A DNA stretch of 64,000 nt from an uncultured Spirochaetales bacterium (GCA_944393005.1 CALXYO010000007.1:58502-122501), one strand, 5' to 3'; positions 18,273-29,095 are shown, counted from the first letter of the stretch. Numbers and translations: made by a program. The notes: generated by a model from the letters alone, not told the origin.

Positions 18273-18896
18273 ATGTTAGGGCTTATCGGCAAAAAAATTG
18301 GAATGACACAGGTATTTGACGCCAACGGCGTTCTCACTCCTGTGACAGTAATTAAGATAGAGGACAATGTTGTTGTCGGAAACAGAACTGAGGAAGCCAA
18401 CGGCTATTCCGCTGCAGTTCTTGCTTCTGGTGACATGAAGACAAGCCGTGCTACAAAGCCATATGCCGGACAGTTCAAGAATGCTAACTGCGACGCAAAG
18501 AGAACTGTCATGGAAATGAGAGACTTCGAGAAAGAGGTCAACGTCGGTGATGTGCTCGGTGTAGATATGTTTAAGGACATTACTTTTGTTGATGTCACTG
18601 GTGTTTCAAAAGGTAAGGGCTATCAGGGTGGTATGAAGCGCTACGGTTTCGGTGGCGGTCGTGCAACTCATGGTTCCAAGTTCCATAGAGACCTTGGTGG
18701 TACAGCTATGTCCTCAACACCTTCCCATACATTCAAGGGCAAGAAAATGGCCGGTCATATGGGAAATGAGAGAACCACAGTTCAGAACCTGAAGGTGGTT
18801 GAAGTTAACAGTGAGATGCAGGTTCTCATGGTCAAGGGTGCTATCCCTGGCCCGACAATGAGCACTGTTATCGTCAGAAAAGCGATTAAGAAGTAG
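18273..18896 (+). CDS. rplC: 50S ribosomal protein L3
   Basis: A 207-residue L3, an early assembly protein that reaches the peptidyl transferase centre. It begins [15 protein letters not shown] and contains the conserved [17 protein letters not shown] and [23 protein letters not shown] loops. The gap to rplD is small, and the rplD start lies just past the rplC stop. Confidence 0.96.
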   Translation: MLGLIGKKIGMTQVFDANGVLTPVTVIKIEDNVVVGNRTEEANGYSAAVLASGDMKTSRATKPYAGQFKNANCDAKRTVMEMRDFEKEVNVGDVLGVDMFKDITFVDVTGVSKGKGYQGGMKRYGFGGGRATHGSKFHRDLGGTAMSSTPSHTFKGKKMAGHMGNERTTVQNLKVVEVNSEMQVLMVKGAIPGPTMSTVIVRKAIKK

Positions 18897-18907
18897 TGGG
18901 GCATAGA

Positions 18908-19537
18908 ATGGAAGCAAAAGTTTATTCAACAGCAGCTAAGGAAGTGCGCACTATCAACCTCAATGATGAAGTCTTTGCAAGAGAAGTCAGTGATGGTGCT
19001 ATCTACTATGCTGTAAACAATGAGCTTGCCAACCGCCGTGTTGGTACAGCATGCACTAAGACCCGCGCTGAAGTTAATTACAGCAATACTAAGCCTTACA
19101 AGCAGAAGGGAACTGGTAATGCACGTCGTGGTGACAAGAAGTCCCCGATCATGGTAGGCGGCGGTACAATTTTCGGACCGAAGCCGCGTGATTACTCCTA
19201 CACAATCCCAAAGAAGATGAAGAGACTTGCTTACAAGAGCCTCCTCAGTCTGGGTGTTCAGGAAAACCGCTTGGTTATTGTTGAAGATTTCACCAGTGAA
19301 GAAGGAAAGACAAAGGATCTCGCTCAGATCATGAAGGCTTTCGAAACTGAAAATCAGCGCACCGTTATCGTTATGAAGGATGATGATGCAATGCTCCGCA
19401 GGGCAGCAAGAAACATTCCATACCTTCATGTTCTTTCTTACGACAAGCTTTCCGCAAAGGAGCTTCTCTACGGACGCAAGATTCTTGTTCTTGAGACTGC
19501 AGCAGAAAATCTCGGAAAGTTCTACGGTGAGAGATAA
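18908..19537 (+). CDS. rplD: 50S ribosomal protein L4
   Basis: A 209-residue L4 whose loop lines the exit tunnel. I use the ATG at 18908 ([20 protein letters not shown]); an upstream in-frame GTG at 18896 overlaps the rplC stop and adds only MGHR. The tunnel loop [22 protein letters not shown] is present. Where known, L4 represses the S10 operon, but I see no classic S10 leader here. Confidence 0.94.
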   Translation: MEAKVYSTAAKEVRTINLNDEVFAREVSDGAIYYAVNNELANRRVGTACTKTRAEVNYSNTKPYKQKGTGNARRGDKKSPIMVGGGTIFGPKPRDYSYTIPKKMKRLAYKSLLSLGVQENRLVIVEDFTSEEGKTKDLAQIMKAFETENQRTVIVMKDDDAMLRRAARNIPYLHVLSYDKLSAKELLYGRKILVLETAAENLGKFYGER

Positions 19538-19548
19538 GAGGTAGAAAG

Positions 19549-19851
19549 ATGAGAGCAGATCAGGTAATTATTAGACCTATTGTCAGTGAGAAATCCACAC
19601 TGGCCAGAGAAGGCGAGTGCAAGAAGTACACATTCTGTGTTAACCCGAAGGCAAACAAGTTTGAGATCATGGCTGCCGTAAAGGAAATCTGGGGTGTTGA
19701 TGCTACAGCTTGCAATGTAATGAATTTTAAGGGTAAGCCAAAGTTCTCAAGAGGAAAGGGTGGCTACATCAAGGGCACAACCGCTTCTTGGAAGAAGGCT
19801 GTTGTTACACTGGCCAAGGGTCAGTCAATCTCAGTCTTTGAAGGCGTATAA
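19549..19851 (+). CDS. rplW: 50S ribosomal protein L23
   Basis: A 100-residue L23, located at the tunnel exit and the docking site for trigger factor and SRP. It begins [20 protein letters not shown] with the conserved IRPIVSEKS motif, and the extended loop [19 protein letters not shown] follows. A weak purine-rich site precedes the ATG, which is 11 bp after rplD. Confidence 0.96.
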   Translation: MRADQVIIRPIVSEKSTLAREGECKKYTFCVNPKANKFEIMAAVKEIWGVDATACNVMNFKGKPKFSRGKGGYIKGTTASWKKAVVTLAKGQSISVFEGV

Positions 19852-19865
19852 GGAGAATAGAGAAA

Positions 19866-20690
19866 ATGGCATTAAAAAGTTACAAACCATATACTCCGGG
19901 CCTTCGCCAGAAGACAGTTCTTTTAAACGAAGAGCTCACAGCTAAGAAGCCCGAGAAGAGCCTCACAACCAAGCTCAAGAAGACAGCTGGTCGTGATACT
20001 TTCGGCCGCATCTCTGTAAGACGCAGAGGCGGTGGTCACAAGAGAGCTTACAGAATCATCGACTTCAAGAGAGACAAGTACGGTGTTCCCGGAACTGTCA
20101 AGACAATTGAGTACGATCCGAACAGAAGTGCTAATATCGCGCTTGTATTCTATGCAGACGGTGAGAAGCGCTACATTATCGCTCCTAAGGGGCTGACAGT
20201 CGGTACTCAGGTCGTATCCGGTCCGAATGCACCGCTGACAGTCGGAAATTCTCTTCCTCTGAAGAACATCCCGCTTGGTGTCACAGTTCATAACGTTGAG
20301 CTGACACTCGGCCGCGGCGGCCAGCTTGTCCGCTCTGCCGGTGTAGGTGCAACAGTTATTGCTAAGGAAGGCGACTATGTCACACTCCGCCTCCCGTCAG
20401 GTGAGATGAGAATGGTATTTGCTGAATGCGCTGCCACAATCGGAGAACTCGGAAACGAGGATCACATGAATGTTTCTCTCGGTAAGGCAGGTGCTTCACG
20501 TCACCTTGGCAGAAGACCAAAGGTTCGCGGTGTTGCTATGAACCCGATCGATCACCCGCATGGTGGTGGTGAAGGTAAGACTGCTGCAGGACGTCATCCT
20601 GTTACTCCTTGGGGCAAGCAGACCAAGGGTGCAAAGACTCGCTCTAAGAAAAAGCCTTCTAACAGCTTTATTGTTAAGAAGCGCAAGTAG
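19866..20690 (+). CDS. rplB: 50S ribosomal protein L2
   Basis: A 274-residue L2, close to the peptidyl transferase centre. It has [29 protein letters not shown] and the essential C-terminal motif [17 protein letters not shown] with its catalytically important His. AAGGAGAATAG precedes the ATG. A few residues before the end are highly basic ([18 protein letters not shown]), as is normal for this family. Confidence 0.97.
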   Translation: MALKSYKPYTPGLRQKTVLLNEELTAKKPEKSLTTKLKKTAGRDTFGRISVRRRGGGHKRAYRIIDFKRDKYGVPGTVKTIEYDPNRSANIALVFYADGEKRYIIAPKGLTVGTQVVSGPNAPLTVGNSLPLKNIPLGVTVHNVELTLGRGGQLVRSAGVGATVIAKEGDYVTLRLPSGEMRMVFAECAATIGELGNEDHMNVSLGKAGASRHLGRRPKVRGVAMNPIDHPHGGGEGKTAAGRHPVTPWGKQTKGAKTRSKKKPSNSFIVKKRK

Positions 20691-20701
20691 GAGAATGGCA
20701 A

Positions 20702-20974
20702 ATGTCAAGGTCAATTAAGAAAGGTCCTTTTGTAGATGAAAGTCTTCTCAAAAGGGTTGAAGATTCAAATAAGTCTGGTCAAAAGCCGATGATTAAGACC
20801 TACTCACGTAGTTCTGTAATCATTCCTGACATGGTTGGTTTTACTATTTCTGTTTACAATGGCAAAACCTGGATTCCGGTATATGTTACTGAAAACCTCG
20901 TTGGACACAAGCTTGGTGAGTTTGCTCCTACAAGAGTTTTCCGTGGCCATGCATCAGATAAGAAAGGTAAATAA
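20702..20974 (+). CDS. rpsS: 30S ribosomal protein S19
   Basis: A 90-residue S19 of the 30S head, beginning [20 protein letters not shown]. The conserved core [23 protein letters not shown] and C-terminal [23 protein letters not shown] segment are present. AGGAGAATGGCAA lies just upstream, 11 bp from rplB. Confidence 0.97.
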   Translation: MSRSIKKGPFVDESLLKRVEDSNKSGQKPMIKTYSRSSVIIPDMVGFTISVYNGKTWIPVYVTENLVGHKLGEFAPTRVFRGHASDKKGK

Positions 20975-20984
20975 GGTATAAAAG

Positions 20985-21341
20985 ATGGAAACTAAGAAAG
21001 GTTATCAAGCAATTGCCAAGTTCTTACTGGTATCTCCTTCCAAGGTCCGTCCTGTTGCTAACTTAGTAAGAGGAAAGAGCTATCCGGAAGCAGTAGCCAT
21101 CCTGGAGGCAATGCCACAGAAAGGTGCACGCCTTATTCTGAAAGTTCTCAAGTCCGCAGGTGCCAATGCCTTGTACAGCAACAGGAAGCTGGATGAAGAT
21201 TCACTCTACGTTGCTACACTCAAGATTGATGACGGTCCCCGTCTGAAGAGAGTGTGGGCAAGATCCCACGGAAAGAGAGATATTCTTCTCAAGAGGATGT
21301 CTCACATCACAGTAGTTGTAGATGAGAAGGTAGGTGAATAA
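20985..21341 (+). CDS. rplV: 50S ribosomal protein L22
   Basis: A 118-residue L22 with a long beta hairpin that lines the exit tunnel near the macrolide site (VWARSHGKRDILLKRMSHI; the usual form is closer to RARGRADRILKRTSHI, so the hairpin tip is somewhat diverged). The stop codon overlaps the rpsC start by one base (TAATG), implying coupled translation. Confidence 0.95.
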   Translation: METKKGYQAIAKFLLVSPSKVRPVANLVRGKSYPEAVAILEAMPQKGARLILKVLKSAGANALYSNRKLDEDSLYVATLKIDDGPRLKRVWARSHGKRDILLKRMSHITVVVDEKVGE

Positions 21342-22051
21342 TGGGCCAGAAAGTAAATCCTATTGGACTCAGGTTGGGCGTTAACAAGACCTGGAAGTCA
21401 AAGTGGTATGTAGATCCTAGAGATTACGCAGATACCCTTCACGAAGACCTCGTTCTCCGCAAGGCTCTGCTTGCTTGCCCTGAAGTTCAGGGTGCTGATA
21501 TTTCCGATGTGGAAATCATCCGCAAGCCGCAGCGTGTCACTCTAGTTATTGCAACAGCACGCCCGGGCATCATCATCGGTGCAAAGGGTGCTAACGTTGA
21601 GAAGCTTGCTGAAAACATGCAGAAGCTTACCGACAAGAAGGTTCAGATCAAGATCAAGGAGATCAAGAAGCCTGAAGTCGATGCACAGATCATTGCTCAG
21701 AATGTCGCAAGACAGCTTGAGAACAGAGGTGCATTCCGCCGCATCATGAAGAACTGCATCTCACGTGCAATGGCTGGCGGTGCTCAGGGTATCAAGATCA
21801 AGGTCTCCGGCCGTCTCGGCGGTGCAGATATCGCTAGATCAGAATGGATGAAGGAAGGTCGTGTTCCTCTTCACACACTCCGCTCAGATATCGACTACGG
21901 CTTCAAGACAGCAAACACATCCTATGGCGCTATCGGTGTCAAGGTATGGGTTTTCAACGGAGAGATCTATGCACATGCAGCACATGAAGAAGAAAGTGCT
22001 GGCGGTGTCGTAAGAAAGAAGCCTGCACAGGCAGATTCAACAAGGAGTTAG
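21341..22051 (+). CDS. rpsC: 30S ribosomal protein S3
   Basis: A 236-residue S3, part of the mRNA entry helicase of the 30S subunit. It begins [18 protein letters not shown]. The KH domain motif [17 protein letters not shown] is at about residues 73-89, and [19 protein letters not shown] sits in the C-terminal domain. It ends in a short polar tail ([11 protein letters not shown]). Confidence 0.97.
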   Translation: MGQKVNPIGLRLGVNKTWKSKWYVDPRDYADTLHEDLVLRKALLACPEVQGADISDVEIIRKPQRVTLVIATARPGIIIGAKGANVEKLAENMQKLTDKKVQIKIKEIKKPEVDAQIIAQNVARQLENRGAFRRIMKNCISRAMAGGAQGIKIKVSGRLGGADIARSEWMKEGRVPLHTLRSDIDYGFKTANTSYGAIGVKVWVFNGEIYAHAAHEEESAGGVVRKKPAQADSTRS

Positions 22052-22055
22052 TGCC

Positions 22056-22472
22056 ATGCTTAGTCCTAAGAGAATTAAATTCAGAAAAAAGCAGCGCGGT
22101 ACACGCGACGGCGTTGCACATCGTGGTAACACTCTCAGCTTTGGTGAATATGGTCTTATGGCTACAGAGCCGAGATGGATCACAAACCGCCAGATTGAGG
22201 CTGCCCGTGTTGCTATGACTCGTCACATTAAGAGAGGCGGAAAAGTCTGGATCCGTATTTTCCCTGACATGCCGTATACAAAGAAGCCGGCTGAAACAAG
22301 ACAGGGTAACGGTAAGGGTGCTCCGGAAGGATGGGTGGCAGTTGTCAAGACAGGTGCCATCATGTTCGAGATGGGCGGTGTAGATGAGACTCTTGCAAGA
22401 GAAGCTCTCGCACTTGCAGCTGCAAAGCTCCCAATTAAGACAAAGTTCGTTTCAAGAGCTGTTCAGGAGTAA
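22056..22472 (+). CDS. rplP: 50S ribosomal protein L16
   Basis: A 138-residue L16 at the A-site tRNA elbow. Signatures are [38 protein letters not shown] and [15 protein letters not shown]. It lies 4 bp after rpsC and its last codons hold the GGAG site for rpmC. Confidence 0.97.
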   Translation: MLSPKRIKFRKKQRGTRDGVAHRGNTLSFGEYGLMATEPRWITNRQIEAARVAMTRHIKRGGKVWIRIFPDMPYTKKPAETRQGNGKGAPEGWVAVVKTGAIMFEMGGVDETLAREALALAAAKLPIKTKFVSRAVQE

Positions 22473-22476
22473 TGTG

Positions 22477-22683
22477 ATGAAGAAGAATATTAAGAAAATG
22501 TCCTACAATGAGCTCGTTGCAGAGCGTGACAAGCTCAGGAAAGAACTTTTGAATCTCAGAGTTGAGCAGGTTATGAGTCATCTTGACAATCCGCTTGCTC
22601 TCAGAACGGTCAAGCGCGATATCGCAAGACTCAACACTCTGATTCATGCACAAGATATTGGCATTGCCAAGGCATCTAAGTAG
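22477..22683 (+). CDS. rpmC: 50S ribosomal protein L29
   Basis: A 68-residue helical L29 beginning [21 protein letters not shown] reject longer in-frame starts because they run back through rplP and lack L29 similarity. The conserved C-terminal helix [19 protein letters not shown] is present. It starts 4 bp after the rplP stop. Confidence 0.95.
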   Translation: MKKNIKKMSYNELVAERDKLRKELLNLRVEQVMSHLDNPLALRTVKRDIARLNTLIHAQDIGIAKASK

Positions 22684-22694
22684 AGAGGCTGGAA

Positions 22695-22946
22695 ATGGAA
22701 GCTAGAAAGAAAACTTTTAACGGTATTGTAGTGAGCGATAAGATGGACAAAACCATCGTTGTCGAGGTTACCAATAGAACCCTGCACCCTCTCTACAAGA
22801 AGTACGTGAACAGTACCAAGAGAATTAAGGCTCATGACGAGAAGAATGAGGCTCATGTAGGTGATACAGTGCGCGTTGTAGAGTGCCGCCACCTCAGCAA
22901 GGACAAGTGCTGGAGACTTACTCAGATCGTTGAGAAGGCCAGATAA
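22695..22946 (+). CDS. rpsQ: 30S ribosomal protein S17
   Basis: An 83-residue S17 OB-fold protein. It starts [27 protein letters not shown], with the family pattern [12 protein letters not shown], and contains [15 protein letters not shown] and [20 protein letters not shown]. The next gene, rplN, follows after 12 bp with AAGGAG. Confidence 0.96.
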   Translation: MEARKKTFNGIVVSDKMDKTIVVEVTNRTLHPLYKKYVNSTKRIKAHDEKNEAHVGDTVRVVECRHLSKDKCWRLTQIVEKAR

Positions 22947-22958
22947 GGAGATAGTGTC

Positions 22959-23324
22959 ATGGTACAGATGCAGACTTATTTGAATGTAGCAGATAACAGT
23001 GGTGCAAAGCGTGTGCAGTGCATCAAGGTTCTCGGCGGCAGCCATAGATATGTTGCTTCAGTTGGTGACATTATCGTAGTTGCAGTCAAGGACGCTCTTC
23101 CGAACGGAACCATCAAGAAGGGTGATGTTTTGAAGGCTGTTATTGTTCGCACTAAAAAGGAATACCGCAGACCTGACGGTACCTATATCAGGTTCGATGA
23201 TAATGCATGTGTTATCATTGATGCCAACAATAACCCACGCGGTAAGCGTATCTTTGGGCCAGTTGCTCGTGAGCTTCGTGACGGTTACATGAAGATCGTT
23301 TCACTCGCACCGGAAGTGTTGTAG
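22959..23324 (+). CDS. rplN: 50S ribosomal protein L14
   Basis: A 121-residue L14 at the subunit interface and the RsfS-binding site. It begins [20 protein letters not shown], includes [15 protein letters not shown] and [20 protein letters not shown], and ends in [17 protein letters not shown]. Length matches the family. AAGGAG precedes the ATG. Confidence 0.97.
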   Translation: MVQMQTYLNVADNSGAKRVQCIKVLGGSHRYVASVGDIIVVAVKDALPNGTIKKGDVLKAVIVRTKKEYRRPDGTYIRFDDNACVIIDANNNPRGKRIFGPVARELRDGYMKIVSLAPEVL

Positions 23325-23335
23325 GAGAAGACAGG

Positions 23336-23635
23336 ATGAGACTTAAGAAAAACGACACAGTCAAAATCATTGCCGGAAAGGACAAAGGCAAGGTTGGAAA
23401 GATTGTGAAGATCAACCCGGAGACACAGAGAGTTATCGTCCAGGGTGCCAACATGGTATCCAAGACCATCCGCAGAAAGAGTCAGCAGGATAAGGGCGGT
23501 ATCATGGTTGTGGAAGCTCCAATTCATGTTTCAAACGTTGCTATCGTAAGCAAGGACAAGACAAGCAGAATTGGATACAAAGTAGAGAACGGAAAGAAGG
23601 TCCGCTACGCAAAGAAGACAGGAGAGGTGCTCTAG
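23336..23635 (+). CDS. rplX: 50S ribosomal protein L24
   Basis: A 99-residue L24, an assembly initiator with an N-terminal KOW motif ([20 protein letters not shown]). The conserved VQGANMVSK and [11 protein letters not shown] segments follow. AGGAGAAGACAGG precedes the ATG. rplE starts 2 bp after the stop. Confidence 0.96.
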   Translation: MRLKKNDTVKIIAGKDKGKVGKIVKINPETQRVIVQGANMVSKTIRRKSQQDKGGIMVVEAPIHVSNVAIVSKDKTSRIGYKVENGKKVRYAKKTGEVL

Positions 23636-23636
23636 T

Positions 23637-24191
23637 ATGGCAGAAAAGTTTGTTCCTAATTTCAAGGTCAAGTATACAGAGACTGTTGCTCCTGAGCTTT
23701 TCAAGGAATTCGGCTATACATCAGTCATGCAGGTTCCTGCTATTGAAAAGATCGTTCTTTCCGTCGGTGTGGGCGAAGCAACAACAAACAAGAAGCTTCT
23801 TGATGCCGCTGCCAAGGAACTTGAGCAGATTTCCGGTCAGCATGTCGTGAAGACAAAGGCCAGAAAGTCAATTGCCAACTTCAAGGTCAGGGAAGGACAG
23901 GAAATTGGTGCCATGGTCACTCTCAGAGGCGACAACATGTGGTATTTCCTTGAGAGACTTATCTCAATCGCACTTCCACGTGTTAAGGACTTCAAGGGTG
24001 TTAATCCGAACGCATTTGACGGTCATGGAAACTATTCTCTCGGTATCACAGAGCAGATCATCTTCCCTGAGATCGATTATGACAAGATCGAAAGGGTAAG
24101 CGGTCTTAATGTTGCTATCGTCACAACTGCCAAGACTGACGAGGAAGCATTCGCACTTCTCAAGAAAATGGGAATGCCGTTTGCAAAGTAA
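23637..24191 (+). CDS. rplE: 50S ribosomal protein L5
   Basis: A 184-residue L5 that binds 5S rRNA in the central protuberance. Characteristic segments are [48 protein letters not shown] and [22 protein letters not shown] lies upstream of the ATG, overlapping the end of rplX. Confidence 0.97.
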   Translation: MAEKFVPNFKVKYTETVAPELFKEFGYTSVMQVPAIEKIVLSVGVGEATTNKKLLDAAAKELEQISGQHVVKTKARKSIANFKVREGQEIGAMVTLRGDNMWYFLERLISIALPRVKDFKGVNPNAFDGHGNYSLGITEQIIFPEIDYDKIERVSGLNVAIVTTAKTDEEAFALLKKMGMPFAK

Positions 24192-24203
24192 GGAGTTGAG
24201 AAT

Positions 24204-24389
24204 ATGGCAAAGAAATCTTTAATTATTAAATCAAAGAGAGAACCCAAATTCTCCACTCGCAGCTATAACCGCTGCAGAATTTGTGGTCGTCCTCGTGGCT
24301 ATATGCGTAAGTTTGATATGTGCAGAGTTTGTTTCCGCAAACTGGCAAGCGAAGGCCAGATCCCTGGCGTTACCAAGTCAAGCTGGTAG
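24204..24389 (+). CDS. rpsN: 30S ribosomal protein S14, zinc-binding type Z
   Basis: A 61-residue S14 of the short zinc-ribbon class. Cys24, Cys27, Cys40 and Cys43 (CRIC, CRVC) make the zinc site, and it ends [11 protein letters not shown] as expected. The longer zinc-free form is not present here. AAGGAG lies 8 bp upstream. Confidence 0.97.
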   Translation: MAKKSLIIKSKREPKFSTRSYNRCRICGRPRGYMRKFDMCRVCFRKLASEGQIPGVTKSSW

Positions 24390-24398
24390 GAGTGAGAT

Positions 24399-24797
24399 AT
24401 GGCAGTAAGTGATCCAATTGCAGATATGCTGACTAAGATCAGAAATGCTAGTCAGGCAAAGCATGAGAAAGTAGATATTTCTACAAGCAAGATGAAGCTT
24501 CAGATCGTCAAGATCATGAAGAATGAAGGATTCATCAAGAATTTCAAGAAGATTACAAAAGATAATCTTTCTTATATCCGCGTTTACCTCAAGTACGATG
24601 AGTCTCAGGCTCCTGTCATTCATGGTATTGAGCGTATCTCCACTCCTGGCCGCCGTGTTTACAGCGGTTACAAGGATATGCCAAGAGTCTATAACGGCTA
24701 TGGCGTTGTGGTAGTATCATCATCTACAGGTATCATTACCGGTAGAAAGGCAGCAGAGACAAAGGTCGGCGGTGAGCTGATCTGCACAATCTGGTAA
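24399..24797 (+). CDS. rpsH: 30S ribosomal protein S8
   Basis: A 132-residue S8 that binds the central domain of 16S rRNA. It begins [20 protein letters not shown] and ends with [16 protein letters not shown] motif ([20 protein letters not shown]). In E. coli S8 represses the spc operon through an mRNA site near rplE; I did not identify such a site. Confidence 0.96.
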   Translation: MAVSDPIADMLTKIRNASQAKHEKVDISTSKMKLQIVKIMKNEGFIKNFKKITKDNLSYIRVYLKYDESQAPVIHGIERISTPGRRVYSGYKDMPRVYNGYGVVVVSSSTGIITGRKAAETKVGGELICTIW

Positions 24798-24813
24798 GGG
24801 GAGGTTATAGGTT

Positions 24814-25353
24814 ATGTCACGTATTGGTAAGCTTCCTGTAAGCATCCCTGCAGGTGTAAATGTATCTGTTGCTGACAATGTCGTAACCGTAACAGGTCCG
24901 AAGGGTACTCTCACTCAGAGTATCTGCGGAGACATCACAGTTGCAGTCAACGGCAATGAAGTTGTAGTTACCCGCCAGAACAACGAGATCTCAAACAGAA
25001 GCTATCATGGCCTTTACCGCCAGCTGATCAACAACATGATCATCGGCGTGAGCCAGGGCTTCTCAAAGAGCCTGCTGATCAATGGTGTAGGTTACAAGGC
25101 TGAGCTGAACAAGAACATGCTCACACTCGCTCTTGGCTATTCCACAATCATTGACTATATGATTCCGGAAGGAATTCAGGCAGCAGTTGACGGAAACAAG
25201 GTGACCATTTCCGGCATCAGCAAGGAGAAAGTTGGTCAGGTGTGTGCTGAAATCCGTTCCCTCCGCGGTCCTGAGCCGTATAAGGGTAAGGGTATCAAGT
25301 ACGAGACCGAGAATATCCGCCGCAAGGTCGGTAAGTCCGGTGGTAAGAAATAA
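24814..25353 (+). CDS. rplF: 50S ribosomal protein L6
   Basis: A 179-residue L6 with two tandem alpha-beta domains, near the sarcin-ricin loop. It starts [17 protein letters not shown], with [10 protein letters not shown] in the first domain and [20 protein letters not shown] and [12 protein letters not shown] in the second. GGGGAGG precedes the start. Confidence 0.97.
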   Translation: MSRIGKLPVSIPAGVNVSVADNVVTVTGPKGTLTQSICGDITVAVNGNEVVVTRQNNEISNRSYHGLYRQLINNMIIGVSQGFSKSLLINGVGYKAELNKNMLTLALGYSTIIDYMIPEGIQAAVDGNKVTISGISKEKVGQVCAEIRSLRGPEPYKGKGIKYETENIRRKVGKSGGKK

Positions 25354-25364
25354 GGGGTAGCGAG

Positions 25365-25724
25365 ATGAATAGAATTGTCGAAAAGAATCGCAAAGCCGCA
25401 AGACGTAAGGCTCATATCAGAAAAAGAGTTTCCGGTACAAGCGAAAGACCGAGAATGACAGTTTTCAGAAGCAACCTTCACATGTATGTTCAGGTTATCG
25501 ATGACACTGTGGGAAAGACACTTGTCTCCGCATCTACAGTCGAAGCTGAACTCAAGGGTCTTAAGAACTGTGTGGCAGATGCTGCTAAGCTTGGTGAGAC
25601 TGTTGGCAAGAGAATGCTTGAGAAGAATATCACCACAGTGGTATTCGACCGCAACGGCTATATCTACCATGGTATCGTAAAGGCTATTGCAGACGGTGCA
25701 CGTTCAGCCGGTGTAAAGTTCTAA
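25365..25724 (+). CDS. rplR: 50S ribosomal protein L18
   Basis: A 119-residue L18, a 5S rRNA binder. The N-terminus is basic ([19 protein letters not shown]), followed by [20 protein letters not shown] and the C-terminal [20 protein letters not shown] motif. It starts 11 bp after rplF with GGGG as a weak ribosome-binding site. Confidence 0.96.
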   Translation: MNRIVEKNRKAARRKAHIRKRVSGTSERPRMTVFRSNLHMYVQVIDDTVGKTLVSASTVEAELKGLKNCVADAAKLGETVGKRMLEKNITTVVFDRNGYIYHGIVKAIADGARSAGVKF

Positions 25725-25734
25725 GGGGTTTTGT

Positions 25735-26241
25735 ATGGAAAGATCAAAAGATAAAGAAGTTAAGGACGGATACGTAGAAAAACTCATCAAGATCAACCGT
25801 GTTACCAAGGTTGTCAAGGGTGGTAAGAATATGTCATTCTCAGCACTTGTGGTTGTCGGATACGGTGATGGAAGAGTTGGTTACGGTTTCGGAAAGGCTA
25901 ACGATGTTACCGATGCAATCCGCAAGGCAACAGAGAAGGCCAAATCAAGTCTTATTACAGTACCTCTTAAGGGCACGACAATCCCGCACGAGATGCTCGG
26001 CCAGTTCAAGAGCGCAAGCGTACTTGTACGCCCGGCTGTTCCTGGTACAGGCGTTATCGCCGGCGGTGCTGTCAAGGCTGTAGCCGATGCTGCCGGAATC
26101 AAGGACATGCTCAGCAAGTCTCTTGGTTCAAAGAACAGCATCAACACAGTCAAGGCTACCTTTGCTGCTTTCGAGAATCTCTTTGATGCAAAGGAGATCG
26201 CAAAGAACAGAGGTAAATCTCTTAAGGAAATGTGGGGTTGA
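25735..26241 (+). CDS. rpsE: 30S ribosomal protein S5
   Basis: A 168-residue S5, an accuracy and mRNA-entry protein. The double-stranded RNA-binding N domain contains the spectinomycin-loop region KVVKGGKNMSFSALVVVGY; the C domain has VPGTGVIAGGAVKAVADAAG and SINTVKATFAAFE. The stop overlaps the region just before rpmD, 2 bp apart. Confidence 0.97.
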   Translation: MERSKDKEVKDGYVEKLIKINRVTKVVKGGKNMSFSALVVVGYGDGRVGYGFGKANDVTDAIRKATEKAKSSLITVPLKGTTIPHEMLGQFKSASVLVRPAVPGTGVIAGGAVKAVADAAGIKDMLSKSLGSKNSINTVKATFAAFENLFDAKEIAKNRGKSLKEMWG

Positions 26242-26243
26242 TT

Positions 26244-26429
26244 ATGGCAGACAAGAACATTAAAATCACATTGGTCCGTTCAGTAGCTGGTTCCCTTCCG
26301 AAGCAGAGAGCTACAATCAAAGCTCTCGGCCTTGGCAAGATGCACAGTTCTGTTGTACATGCTGCAACACCTGCCACACTCGGCATGGTGCGTACAGTAG
26401 CTCACATGGTAAAGGTTGAGGAGATTTAA
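26244..26429 (+). CDS. rpmD: 50S ribosomal protein L30
   Basis: A 61-residue L30 beginning MADKNIKITLVRSVAG; an upstream in-frame start inside rpsE adds only MGLI and is rejected. The family pattern GSLPKQRATIKALGLGKMHSSV and the VRTVAHMVKVEE end are present. This gene is absent from some bacterial groups, so its presence is worth recording. Confidence 0.94.
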   Translation: MADKNIKITLVRSVAGSLPKQRATIKALGLGKMHSSVVHAATPATLGMVRTVAHMVKVEEI

Positions 26430-26430
26430 G

Positions 26431-26862
26431 ATGGGACAGATCAACGCACCATTCGGTGCTAATACAAAAAAGACCATTGTAGGTCGTGGTGCTTCCAGCA
26501 AGGGCAGAGCATGCGGCCGTGGACATGATGGACAGAACAGCCGCTCCGGCGGCGGTGTCCGCCTCGGATTTGAAGGCGGGCAGATGCCTCTTTACAGACG
26601 TATTGCTCGTCGTGGTTTCTCCAACTATCCTTTCAAGGTAACCTACACAGCAATTTCTCTTTCTGTTCTCGATGCAGCATATGCTGACGGCGAGACAGTA
26701 AGCCTTGAAACACTCAAGGAAAAAGGACTTGTAAAAGGTAAGGATGTTCAGGTGAAGGTTCTCAATAACGGGGAAGTCACCAAGAAACTCGCTATTGAAG
26801 GCATCAAGGTTTCTCAGTCTGCGAAAGAAGCAGTAGAGAAGGCCGGAGGCTCTGTTAAGTAA
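26431..26862 (+). CDS. rplO: 50S ribosomal protein L15
   Basis: A 143-residue L15. The N-terminal extension that threads into 23S rRNA is Gly-rich (VGRGASSKGRACGRGHDGQ, GGGVRLGFEGGQMPLYRR). GAGGAG lies 8 bp before the ATG at 26431, one base after the rpmD stop. It precedes secY as in nearly all spc operons. Confidence 0.96.
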   Translation: MGQINAPFGANTKKTIVGRGASSKGRACGRGHDGQNSRSGGGVRLGFEGGQMPLYRRIARRGFSNYPFKVTYTAISLSVLDAAYADGETVSLETLKEKGLVKGKDVQVKVLNNGEVTKKLAIEGIKVSQSAKEAVEKAGGSVK

Positions 26863-26877
26863 CAAAAGAAGGTTATC

Positions 26878-28194
26878 ATGTCAAACACTCTTGTAGATAT
26901 GATGAGAATGAATGATGTCAGGAAGAAGGTCCTGATCACGATCGGCTTGCTTATTGTAAGCCGTATCGGTACTGTGATCCCGATTCCTGGCATTGATCCT
27001 GTCATTCTCGAAGCCTATTTCTTGTCAAGTGCACAGTCTTCGACAATAGGTTTCACTGAGTATCTCAACTTTTTCTCAGGTGGTGCATTCAGCAATTTCA
27101 GCTTGTTTATGCTTGGTGTCATGCCTTATATCAGCACCCAGATCATAGTACAGCTGCTGATGCTGGTTGTTCCGTCTCTCAAGAAGCTTGCTCAAGATCC
27201 TCACGGAAGCAAGAAGATCCAGCAGTATACAAGGTGGGGCACGATCATTGTCTGTCTCATCCAGTCATTTGCAGTTTCTGTATATGCGACAACGATTCCT
27301 GAAGCTATTATCATGGGCCGTCTGCCGTTTACCCTGATTGCAATGGTTACCGTAACTGCAGGTTCAATGTTCCTTGTGTGGCTTGGTGACAAGATTACAC
27401 AGTATGGAGTGGGTAATGGTATTTCACTCCTTATTTTTGCAGGTATTGTCGCAAGAATGCCGAGCGCATTCTCAACTCTCTTCTCAAGTATAGCAAGCGG
27501 CAGCCTTAACTGGCTTGCAGTAATCGTTGTGGTGATCATGTACGTTTTTGTCGTGATCATGGTCGTATACGAAGAGAAGGGTATGAGAAAGATCCCTGTG
27601 AAGTATGCAAAGCGTGTTGTCGGAAACAAGATGTATCAGGGCGGTTCCAACTACATCCCGTTCAAGATCAATCCGTCAGGCGTTATTCCTGTCATCTTCG
27701 CTTCTGCACTGCTTAGTTTCCCGTTGCAGATTGCCACAAGCCTGGCTCCTAATGTCGGCTGGCTCCAGTCTGTAGCCAACTTCCTCAATCCCCAGGGTGC
27801 CCCCTATCTAATTATCTACACCCTGTTGATTATAGGTTTTGCTTTCTTCTATACTCAGGTAAGTCTTAATCCGGAAGAAATCGCAAAGAACATAAGAGAC
27901 AACGGCGGTACAATTCCACAGGTCAGCAATGACAATATGGAGAAGTATCTCAGAAAGGTTCTCAACAGAATCGTTCTCCCCGGTTCTCTCTTCCTTGCAT
28001 TCATCGCTTTGATTCCTACCCTGATACAGAAGTTCTTCAACTTCCCTGCTGATGTTGCAATGCTCTTTGGCGGTACATCTCTCATTATTATGGTCGGTGT
28101 ATGTCTTGAGACAGTCCGTCAGCTTGACTCTCTTATGAAGTTGCATCACCATGATGGTTTTATGACCAGCGGTCGTAAGATCAAGAAAATTTAG
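26878..28194 (+). CDS. secY: Protein translocase subunit SecY
   Basis: A 438-residue ten-helix channel protein of the Sec translocon. Signatures include [20 protein letters not shown] in helix 1, [20 protein letters not shown] in the plug/helix 2 region, and [19 protein letters not shown] in a cytosolic loop. It pairs with SecE (3738). adk, map and infA, which often follow secY, are absent; rpmJ comes next. Confidence 0.97.
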   Translation: MSNTLVDMMRMNDVRKKVLITIGLLIVSRIGTVIPIPGIDPVILEAYFLSSAQSSTIGFTEYLNFFSGGAFSNFSLFMLGVMPYISTQIIVQLLMLVVPSLKKLAQDPHGSKKIQQYTRWGTIIVCLIQSFAVSVYATTIPEAIIMGRLPFTLIAMVTVTAGSMFLVWLGDKITQYGVGNGISLLIFAGIVARMPSAFSTLFSSIASGSLNWLAVIVVVIMYVFVVIMVVYEEKGMRKIPVKYAKRVVGNKMYQGGSNYIPFKINPSGVIPVIFASALLSFPLQIATSLAPNVGWLQSVANFLNPQGAPYLIIYTLLIIGFAFFYTQVSLNPEEIAKNIRDNGGTIPQVSNDNMEKYLRKVLNRIVLPGSLFLAFIALIPTLIQKFFNFPADVAMLFGGTSLIIMVGVCLETVRQLDSLMKLHHHDGFMTSGRKIKKI

Positions 28195-28205
28195 GAGTTT
28201 TTACT

Positions 28206-28319
28206 ATGAAAGTAAGAGCAAGTGTTAAACCAATTTGTGACAAGTGCAAGGTCATCAGACGTGCAGGAGTTGTACGCATTGTCTGTGAGAATCCGAAGCA
28301 CAAGCAGAGACAAAAATAA
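28206..28319 (+). CDS. rpmJ: 50S ribosomal protein L36
   Basis: A 37-residue zinc ribbon, [19 protein letters not shown] onward, ending [10 protein letters not shown]. The zinc ligands Cys11, Cys14, Cys27 and His32 are all present. AGGAG precedes the ATG. It lies between secY and rpsM as is usual. Confidence 0.96.
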   Translation: MKVRASVKPICDKCKVIRRAGVVRIVCENPKHKQRQK

Positions 28320-28336
28320 TCTAGGAGGCCTTATAT

Positions 28337-28702
28337 ATGGCACGTATTGCAGGTGTTGACCTGCCTAATAAGGCAGTTAAGATTGCCCTGACTTATATCT
28401 ATGGTATTGGCAGAACTTCCGCTGAGGAGATCTGTGCCAAGACAAATATTGATCCGAACGTGAGAATCAACACTCTCAGTGCTGATGACATTGCTCTCCT
28501 CAGAAAGGTTATTGAGGAAGAGTACAATATTGAAGGTCACCTCAGAACAGAGGTTGCTCTCAATATCAAGCGTTTGATGGACATCGGTTGTTATCGCGGT
28601 CTCAGACACAGAAAGGGTCTTCCTGTACGCGGTCAGAGAACCAAGACAAATGCACGTACCCGCAAGGGTAAGAAGAAAACCGTTGCCGGAAAGAAGAAAT
28701 AA
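28337..28702 (+). CDS. rpsM: 30S ribosomal protein S13
   Basis: A 121-residue S13 of the 30S head, touching the P-site tRNA and intersubunit bridge B1. It begins [20 protein letters not shown] with [12 protein letters not shown], and ends with [20 protein letters not shown] and a basic tail. GGAGG is correctly spaced upstream. Confidence 0.97.
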   Translation: MARIAGVDLPNKAVKIALTYIYGIGRTSAEEICAKTNIDPNVRINTLSADDIALLRKVIEEEYNIEGHLRTEVALNIKRLMDIGCYRGLRHRKGLPVRGQRTKTNARTRKGKKKTVAGKKK

Positions 28703-28717
28703 GGAGCGGGTGTAATT

Positions 28718-29095
28718 ATGGCTAATGTAAAACGTAAAGTTAAGAAGACTGTCGTAGAAGGCAATGTCTATATTCAGGCAACCTTCAACAATACCATTAT
28801 CACCGTAACAGACTTGGCAGGAAACGCACTTTCCTGGGCTTCTGCCGGTGGACTTGGTTTCAGAGGTGCTAAGAAGTCTACTCCTTATGCTGCACAGACA
28901 ACTTGTGAGACTGCAGTCAAGAAGGCTATGGATTTCGGTCTTAAGAGCGTGAACGTATTCGTGAAGGGACCTGGTGTTGGACGTGAGAGTGCAATCAGAA
29001 CTCTTGGTGTTCTCGGACTCAAGGTGCGCACTATCCGTGATGTCACTCCTATTCCTCATAACGGATGCCGTCCTCGCAAGACTCGCCGTGTCTGA
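28718..29095 (+). CDS. rpsK: 30S ribosomal protein S11
   Basis: A 125-residue S11 of the platform. Conserved segments are [55 protein letters not shown] and [15 protein letters not shown] at the C-terminus. AAGGAG lies upstream. In many bacteria rpsD follows; here rpoA comes after an 86-bp gap with a hairpin. Confidence 0.97.
   Translation: MANVKRKVKKTVVEGNVYIQATFNNTIITVTDLAGNALSWASAGGLGFRGAKKSTPYAAQTTCETAVKKAMDFGLKSVNVFVKGPGVGRESAIRTLGVLGLKVRTIRDVTPIPHNGCRPRKTRRV

Noticed and set aside
22384..22476. Longer rpmC reading frame overlapping rplP
   Set aside because: The extra N-terminal sequence has no L29 character, and the ATG at 22477 is well placed after GGAG.
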